64,000 nucleotides of DNA, from contig JAYJMM010000097.1 in assembly GCA_037349105.1 (NCBI GenBank), forward strand, positions 806,001-870,000, written 5' to 3'. The notes below the pieces were generated by a model that saw only the letters and a list, made by a program, of their open reading frames with translations, had not been told where the DNA came from and searched no databases. Position 1 is the first letter of the stretch. Each line of letters starts with the position of its first letter. The translations under genes were made by a program, and so were the position numbers. This document shows, piece by piece, positions 56,836 to 64,000 of the stretch. This DNA is from Limnomonas spitsbergensis (taxonomy: Eukaryota > Chlorophyta > Chlorophyceae > Chlamydomonadales).

Positions 56836-59800
56836 TTGGCCGTCGTCACTCAGGGCCCGTTACCCTCGGACACAGCTTTGTATGCGTGGGCATCTTTTGG
56901 TGACCACTGTATCGATATCGATGCTGTCATACAATCAGCGTCTGCCAATACTGTCGACAACAGCAGGATGCTGTCTATATGGTGGGGACAGTGGTCGGAA
57001 GGGCAAACCAGCAAGGAGTTTGTTAACTGCTTCGATCAAGGCCTTTCGTGCGTGCCCCACCTCCAGCTCTCCAACCCTGGCATCGTCACAGTGGCTGCAA
57101 ACGCCTTGATCTTAGCTAACAGAGTGCTGGCACACATTTGCTCCGACAAAGGCTCTTATGAACCCGTGAGATGGCCTCAGCTGGATTCTTGGCTGATGCA
57201 GCATGGCATGGCAAGGAACATCTCTGCCTGTGCCAAGTTGCTGTGTCCTGGCCTGCATGGCACTGCTCCTTGGCCCTTGGGACCAGGGAGCCATGACGAT
57301 CCTCCAATCTTTTCACCAGACCCTCCTAATTGTCAGCAGCCACTACAGCTGCTTAAGAAGTGCCTTCCTCGGCATAAGCACCGATGACATCATGCAACTC
57401 TACTGCACCTCTTTCCAGTGCCTCATCCCCCACGTCCGCAAATGGCTTGAGGCTGACTGCAACACGCGACCCTCGATGGATGATCCCTCACAGGCCCCCA
57501 GACTCTGAATTGCTACTCTTTTTTGCCTTCATGGCAGCTTTCATGATCCATCACTTTCCTCTGTGGACTGGAGGCCACTGGTGCCCCTGTTGGTGCAGTC
57601 CTTCCAAGCTGGCCAAGGACCTCCATGCCAAGGCGCTGCCAAAGGATCTGAGTCTGGTTGGAATGATCTATGATGTCGGTCTAAGCCTCCCGCTTGCTAT
57701 CATGGCGCCATTGCTGAGGGAGGGTGGTGGATCCATCCAGGTGTGGCCGAGCCGATGCGCGCTGCAGGCCATGCAGATTGCGTTGCTGCCGGCGAGCAGC
57801 CTCGTCGCTTTGCTTTCACAACCGGTTGAGCCTGCAGCCAGCACAGACAGATTGCGATCATCCCTGTCTGGGCAGAAAAGCGATCTGTTGATTTATGCTC
57901 GGGACGTGTTGCTCACATTTTCGCCAGGTGGGTACTCAGGCCGCAATATGTAATCGGAGATCTGTTAGGGCCAAGCCCTCTTAGCCATATGCTGCAATGC
58001 GTTGGCGTATTGATTTGTATCATGCACGACAGCACATACGGTTACCTCCAGTAGTATCCAAATCTTTTTCATACAAATATCTCACCAATGGCTTGCTCCT
58101 CAACTTGCTTTTGCCTCTTCAAATGTTTTTGTTGTGATGCTGCTGTGTTCGTGTTCTGAAAAAATATCCTTACTTGTATCGCTTAAACCAATGTCACATT
58201 TAATTATTCCTGCCCACCCCTCTATGTCCACCCTGTCCTTGACACAGAGCTTTTGAGGCCGCAACAACTGTGGGACCTGATGTGCTTGATGGAGGAGACG
58301 CTGCGCCTCACAGCCCCCCACCTTCCAGCTGATGCTCTGCCACAGACCGAGGTGCTATCGCTCGCTGCCTGCCAGGCATTTCTTGCTGTGGGTAACCGCC
58401 TTGCTGGCCACAATGTTGCGCTGCCTTCCGCGTGTCTGCCGGAGCAGCTGTGCTCATGTCTGCTGAGGATGGTCAGCGTGGGCCTGACCCTGGCTAAAGC
58501 GGTGGCGCTGATTCCAGCTGAGTTGGACGACCCGGGCCGAAAAATCTTGATGGCTGCGGTCGTCTCCGCCTGGAGGTGCTATGAGGCCTCTCGGGTAGCA
58601 GGACTGAGTTGGGCCCTGCCCGTGCGCATGGGTGCCCTGGACGGATTAGTTGCCCTGGTCGTCCCGGCTTGCTGTATCCTGCTGTCTAGATTATCAACAA
58701 GTACAGCGCTGGAATCTGCTGTACCACCTTCCAGCGGTACGGCGCCTGTCTGCGGTACAACACCTGCTACCAGTACAGCACCTGCCGGCGTTGCTGCTGC
58801 ATCACCTGACAGCGGCACAGCCTCGCCTACCTGCGGTACTGCTGACATGACGGGTGCAGCTGTACTTTGGTCTCCAGGTGCGCCATCTATTGTGGTCACC
58901 CACACAATATTCGGAGATATCCGGCGCCTGTGCAATGACATTGCAGCGCCACAACTGTGTCTGTCTGCATTGCTGACCGATCCCGTGTCGATCAGCATCC
59001 ACTCCACCAGCAAGGTGTTGCATCAGGCTTGGCAGCTGTCTGCACAAGCTGCGTCATCCAGTGGGAAACCTACCATTGCCGAGGCTGCTGCGATTAGAGA
59101 ACATGATTACCTGGCTTTGGAAGTGGCTACCTTCATGGCCTTGCTGGTGGACAGCCTGGCGTGCACAGCATTGGGTGAGCAGCCCTTCCGCAACATCCGG
59201 CAGGACTGGCAGGTTGCCTCTAGCCAGCTATGGGCTGATGCTGCATCAGATTGATCCGCACTGTTGGGATCCGGCCTGCTGGCAGAGGCGAATGACAGCC
59301 CGGACAGGCATAGACGCATGGTTGCAAAGATGCGGGGTCACCCTTATGAGCGGGCTCCTTCAGGCCCCAAGCCATCCAGCTCCTCCGCGGCAGAGCTGTC
59401 CGAGGCTGAGGTGAGGTCTGCGGCTGTAGTGCAAGCTGCCCTGTCAATTGTCATGGGCAGTAAGGTGTGGGAGGTGCTGCTGGGATGCAAGCCTAAGACA
59501 TCGCTAGTGGCTGTGGCTGTGAGCACCAGCTTCCATCAGCTTCTGATCGTGCTCAAGACGCTCCCTTATGCCCCTGGCCTGGATGCACTCTTTGCAGAGG
59601 CTGGGGCCCTGGTCAGTGATCTGACACACAGTCTTACGAGCCTTGGCTCAGCAGATCAGATCCAAGGGCCGGAGGTGGGCAGCGTATCTGCAGAGAGCCC
59701 CTTTGACATTAGGGTGGCTGGCCGTAGCCTGCTGGGGCTGTTGAGGACAATCCTGCTTCGTGGAGAGGGTGCGATGCAGATGGAAGGGGGAGACAGTGTG

Positions 59801-60114
59801 TCTGCTGCTCCCTCACCCCTGGCACTGCCCCAGCTAGGAGGCAGTGGTGTGGCTGATGGCAGCAGCTGGGAGCTGGTCCGGGCGGAGCTTCTGCTGGGCC
59901 TGCCTGAGGACTTGTGGGGCACCGGGCCCTCCTGCAGCCCCGCCTGCGTCCAGATGGCGGCCCGTGTGAGATGACTGTCAAGACACTGGCGTGCGCCGGC
60001 GGGTGCGGGGCGAGGTACTGCTGCCAGGCATACCAGGTGCAGGCGTGGAGTGGTGGGCACATCAAAAACTGTGCTGCCATGAAGGAGATGAGGGACAAGT
60101 GGCAGGCTCGCTAG
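56836..60114 (+). pseudogene. MYND-type zinc-finger protein pseudogene
   Basis: Readable order: 56836-57290 (frame a; IVTVAANALILANRVLAHIC), about 57260-57505 (frame b; STDDIMQLYCTSFQCLIPHV), then 57600-57927 (frame c; KDLSLVGMIYDVGLSLPLAI). An intron 57928-58247 follows (CAG|GTGGGT … CACAG|) that joins in frame to 58248-59974. A TGA at 59252-59254 interrupts that exon. After another frame change near 59960 comes ACAGGCGARYCCQAYQVQAW, then GGHIKNCAAMKEM, ending TAG at 60112-60114. This is a MYND finger (C..C, C..GC, YC, W..H…C) in which the second Cys of the YC-X3-C pair is Tyr. MYND proteins bind Pro-rich partners. Similar long helical proteins ending in MYND are, to my knowledge, a multigene family in green algae. 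Three frame changes, a stop and the lost ligand mark it as non-functional; sequencing error could explain some. TGTAA lies at 60159. Confidence 0.65.
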
Positions 60115-60119
60115 CAACC

Positions 60120-60896
60120 GCCGGTAGTAGGGGCCGCCAACAGGGTGGTGACTGGTTTGTAAATAAATGACGGACCATGTGTTAGTCATTGTTTTGTACA
60201 AATCTCAATTTTCTTGTAACGGTATGGCCCCTTTGTTTGGACGTTCTGAGGGATTCAGTAGATAGGCTACTCTCTTGTGTCACAAGGGCGACTTGCGTTA
60301 TAACTGGCATTCCAAAATTATTTACTATTTAAATGACTCTGTAGGTAGCCCCTACTGGCAGCCTTTTTGTTACTTGCCAACAGAAGAGGTCGAGGCAGGG
60401 GGAGAGGAGAGCGATGGAAGCATGGGGTGGGAAGCAGAGAACATGGAGCAAGGGGCCATAAGCGGGGATGGGGGAGCAACATACACACAATGTGTGTCAC
60501 GAGATGGGGGCAGGAGAGGGGGGAGGATGTCTGTGGGTTCTTGCAACATGAAGACTGAAGCGGTACAGTTGAGGAGAGCGGGGCGTGGCGGGCCGAGGAG
60601 GGGGAGGGTCTCATGCAAGGCTCATCACTAGAAAGAGGGAAAGCAAGGAGTGGAGGCCAAGAGGGGAGGGAGGGGTATTAATCTTGCAACGCTAGGCGGT
60701 ATCTTGTTCAGTCAAGGGAATCAGGTTGAGGAGGGCTGAGGGGAGGGGAGGGCTGAAGGGGAGGGGAGGGCTGAGGGGAGGGAAGGGAACCCAGCAACGT
60801 TAAGCGGCACTGACAACCAATGGGAGCGGGGACGGCCCTGCGTGGAGGGTCCACACCAATGATCCCTTACGACCACAAACCTAAACCCATAACCTG
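60120..60896. other. No gene seen; GA-rich minisatellite at 60725-60785
   Basis: The unit gaggggaggggagggct(g/a)a(g/a) repeats about three times at 60725-60785. The rest is purine-rich on the plus strand without a supported exon. Confidence 0.5.
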
Positions 60897-61190
60897 TATT
60901 TCTGTTATAATTATAGTTATGATATTTCCCCGTTCTGAACTTCAACCGTAACCCTGGTCTAGAACCTCCCACCCTGACAGTCTACCTGCAGCCTAGGTCT
61001 GCTCTTCAGTAGCGGAAGCTGAAGATGTTTTGCAGAAGCTGTACCACAAAAAATGAAAAAGGAGCAGGAAGGAGTGGATTGGTACAACTGCCTCCCGGGG
61101 GGCGTGACACGCGGTGTCCAACAGTACATTAGAAAGGCAGTACGTCCAGGCTGTCAGTACCGCAGCCCGCAACTGAGATGTCAGCGCGCC
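60897..61190 (+). repeat. ~300-bp dispersed repeat, copy 2
   Basis: Diverged direct copy of 53514-53815; see the shared phrases there (acctcccaccctgacagtct, gcagaagctgtac, ctcccgggg, cattagaaaggcagt). Confidence 0.7.
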
Positions 61191-61920
61191 ACCGGCCTTC
61201 TGAGCCGACATTCCAGTCCTTGAGCCGCCTGAAGGTGTGAATATATGTATGGATAAGTGCGGATTTAAGTTTGTATACGAGTGTGCACATGATTTCATGA
61301 ACCAGCAGAGAAAAGAGCAGACTCATACAGTATTTGTCATGCACAACCCCTAAACCTCACTTGTATTCTGCCTCCCTCCTGTCCCCCCATCCCCCAGTGA
61401 AGCCTCCTCATATACAAGGCCTCCCTCCCAACATTTAGCCTCCCTCCTGAACTCCCCTCCCCGTCATGTCACTCACCCCCCTGACCCCACAACCCCCCTT
61501 TGACCTCACACCCTCTTGGCCATCCATTTCATTGTCACCATCATCCAACGCCCCCGGGCAGCCGCACCCACCCTGCTGATTCAGCGCCACCTCCCTGACA
61601 TCATAAGAGACGCCGCATGATGGTTTGAAACGCAAGGTTGATGTCTTGAGGGCAAAGAATTCAGGGTTTGCATCTCAGGGTTCAATATCTCAGGGTTAAT
61701 ATCTCAAGGATTCTTTACCAGTACTAGGGTTCACAGCGCATTGCTTAATTTGCAGTGTTCTCAGCCTGTAAAGATCCAGGTCAAGATCACGGGTTAAAGG
61801 TAAAGGATCACACCGGCTCACGAGGACTGCATCACATTCATGCTTCTTTAAAAAGAGCCTGTGGTTACACTAATCTCTGAGATACTACCCTGCCTAACAG
61901 CGAGCTGCATGTTGGTGCTG
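61191..61920. other. No gene seen
   Basis: Contains a short atctcagggtt(c/a)a.tatctc repeat at 61668-61710 and C-rich sequence at 61350-61520. Confidence 0.4.
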
Positions 61921-64000
61921 AACTGCATACCACATTTTACAGTGGAAACTGATAGCATTCAACATTGGGAATGCAGTGGCGCAGATATCTTCTCAGCCGG
62001 ATGCCTAGAAAATAATTTGAAAACACTTTCTACACTAGTCAATGATCACTGTCTATGAGTCATTATGGGGGGACCCCCAGTCTAAGTATCCCCCACCCCC
62101 CACACCCGACTTTGCCGCCTGATATCGCCCCCCTCCCCTAGGCCATGAACAGATTCTTGATAGACCCCTTCCTTTCCTGGCCTCAGGCTGCTGAAGCCTC
62201 ATGAGGACGACTATGCCGTGAAGACCATTGAGAACATCTGCAGCCAGGGCGGCGACTGGGCGGCCAAGTTCTGCAGCGAGGACCTGGTCTTCAATTTAGT
62301 GCAGGTGCGCATGACGGGCGATTGAAGGTCAGTGTAGGACCTGGAATGTGAAAGCGCGTCCTCGTCTTCAACTCAGTGTAGGATACGGTCTTCACTTAAG
62401 TGCAGGTGCGCATAGCAGGTCATTGATATTCAGTGATTAAGATATATGTGTGAAGGTGCTTCTTTGTTTCAACTGGGTGCAGGACCTGGTCGTCATTTTA
62501 GTGCAGGTGCTTGTGAGAGGGATGCTGGTTGGAGGAATTTGCTGTGAGTCGAGGGGATATCAATGCAGGGGCCGATAGGCTCAATCTTCAGGCCCCGCCG
62601 TTGCCAAGCCCTGAACCCTGAAAATTATAGATAGCTCTCACAGTCAAGCTCTATAACTTTGGAGGATCGGGTATGTAACTTAACCTTTGCCCTCCTCCCT
62701 CGTGTCAGCGTATTGATTACCCATGACATGCTAACATGCCGGATGAGCAGGCTCAATTCCAGATACCATGCACAGCTAGGACCAAGGTGCAGCCATGCCA
62801 AATTTCCAACCTCCCATGCAAGCGAGAAGACATGGACATATTGGAACTAGGCTCAGAGCTGATATGTCCAGCACTCCAGATATGTCCTGATGGATACCTA
62901 TGTCCTGATCTCTGGTCCTGATGGCAGATCAGATAGAAACGGTTGACACACAAATTACGTTGGACAGGTCTGGCAAAGAATACGGAAGTGACTGGCTATT
63001 CAAGCCGTTATTACGGATCATGGGTGTCTGGGCCATTCACCTGATAGGGATGGTCAGTCGGGCCGGTCATGCGTAATCTGCATGCATGCCGGCGTAATCT
63101 GTCCATCTGATGCCGAGCGAGTGAATGGTCCAGATCCACTGCCGGCTGCCGTCGCAGCAGCTGACGCAATGGTGATATTCGAAAGATTCAGATCATGGAT
63201 GGGCCCCACTCAGCTCGATTTCCTGCCAGCTGGCTGTTGAGTGCTGGGCGAGGCGTGGTACTGAGGCATTCCATGCATGCATGTTTGCGACGGATAGCGG
63301 TGCGTATAGTCAGTGGCACCTCGTGTTGGTACGGGCACTGGGTACGAGTCGTCATCGCAGGGCATTTGGGCTCCCGTTCGCCGCCGGGCGGGGGCCGGTG
63401 CCTTGGGGCGTTGTAACATTCATTCAGTCTATCTGGATGACACCGCCCCCCCCCCCGGCCGCCCCCGCACCAGCGACGACACCAGGGGCCAAGTCGTCAT
63501 CGCGGGACGCGCGCGGGGACGACCCGCATTTCGTGAGCACAACCGCCACCCACCCAACCGTTCAATTGGGATGTCCTCGTATCGATCTACCCAGTGTCAA
63601 ATTGCTAATAACGCAGCCATCTGACACTGCTGCAGCCGAACAATTCAAAGCAGGGGCTGTAATTCAAATGGAACTTCATGGAAATTCACCGTGTTTTGAG
63701 TGACGGCAGCTGGTTGGTGGCCTTTGGTCAGGTTCGGGGCAGTGGCGAGTTGTGTCGCAGCTCGATGTCATCACGGGACGCGGGGGTAACGCGCTTACGC
63801 GGCAAATAACGTACAACCACGACCAACTGATTTTGTATCGGGTTATCAGCTCGATCACCTGGATGAACACCATATCTTGTTCCACAGACGGAGAAGCTTC
63901 GAGTCCCAATTGCTCAAGCACAGAGAAACAGTCCAGTGGAATCCAGTCACCCATCCTGCGATTCAGTCGCTCGTTCCTCGCTGAAGGTAAGAACGATCTA
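61921..64000. repeat. 2.1-kb segmental duplication, copy 2 (runs off the window)
   Basis: Direct repeat of 40197-42279 in full order, ending at the window edge with the conserved donor gctgaag|gtaaga (63982-63991). In copy 1 the glycoprotein start codon lies about 190 bases beyond this point, so a paralogous gene may start just outside. Confidence 0.95.
62187..62304 (+). pseudogene. Second copy of the orphan ULK4-like exon
   Basis: Same acceptor (cctcag|) and donor (|gtgcgc) as 40464-40593 but with a 12-base in-frame deletion, so that the protein reads LLKPHEDDYAVKTIEN. The rest (ICSQGGDWAAKFCSEDLVF) is unchanged. No neighbouring exons were found. Confidence 0.45.

Overview
This is eukaryotic nuclear DNA, most likely from a chlorophycean green alga (Chlamydomonadales; a Haematococcus-, Dunaliella- or volvocine-like genome, but the genus cannot be fixed from the sequence). 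The reasons are short spliced exons with GT-AG (and one GC-AG) introns, a large hydroxyproline-rich extracellular glycoprotein gene, a MYND-family remnant of a type I associate with green algae, TGTAA near the 3' ends of two genes, and a very high load of tandem repeats and degraded mobile elements. No tRNA, rRNA, CRISPR array or bacterial operon was seen.

Layout. 1-7.3 kb: two direct copies of a ~2 kb segment (1-2106 and 4571-6560) separated by small tandem repeats. 7.3-17.8 kb: a mosaic of tandem arrays, namely a 12-bp minisatellite (2.3 kb), a 153-bp repeat (7 units) and a 172-bp satellite (6.5 kb, ~37 units with variant units recurring at multi-unit spacing). 17.8-23.7 kb: smaller repeats, a putative two-exon hypothetical gene (19577-20701), a long CT tract and an element remnant. 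23.7-32.7 kb: two related retroelement gag genes pointing away from each other. The minus copy is intact (1167 aa, CCHC knuckle); the plus copy is broken, and a PHD-finger-like tail follows it. They are separated by a 22-bp perfect inverted repeat. No reverse transcriptase or integrase was found. 34.5-37.2 kb: the four last exons of GPN1, a GPN-loop GTPase; its N-terminal exons were not found. 37.7-40.2 kb: a zinc-finger remnant and mobile-element pieces. 40.2-50.2 kb: a 2.1 kb segment, repeated at the right edge of the window, followed by a 13-exon secreted hydroxyproline-rich glycoprotein (1426 aa). 50.2-56.5 kb: mostly non-coding DNA and element fragments. 56.8-60.1 kb: a MYND-domain pseudogene. 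61.9-64.0 kb: the second copy of the 2.1 kb segment, so a second glycoprotein gene may begin just past the window.

The most interesting object is the glycoprotein at 42468-50217. Its five ~105-residue modules look like phytocyanin/cupredoxin halves in swapped order (C-terminal half first, then N-terminal half), with copper ligands lost and proline rods between modules. Each later module is split over the same pair of phase-0 exons. This can be read as a tandem array of circularly permuted, copper-free cupredoxins. The second novelty is a dispersed element family with a conserved short coding remnant and a shared 3' end, present as several partial copies across the window.
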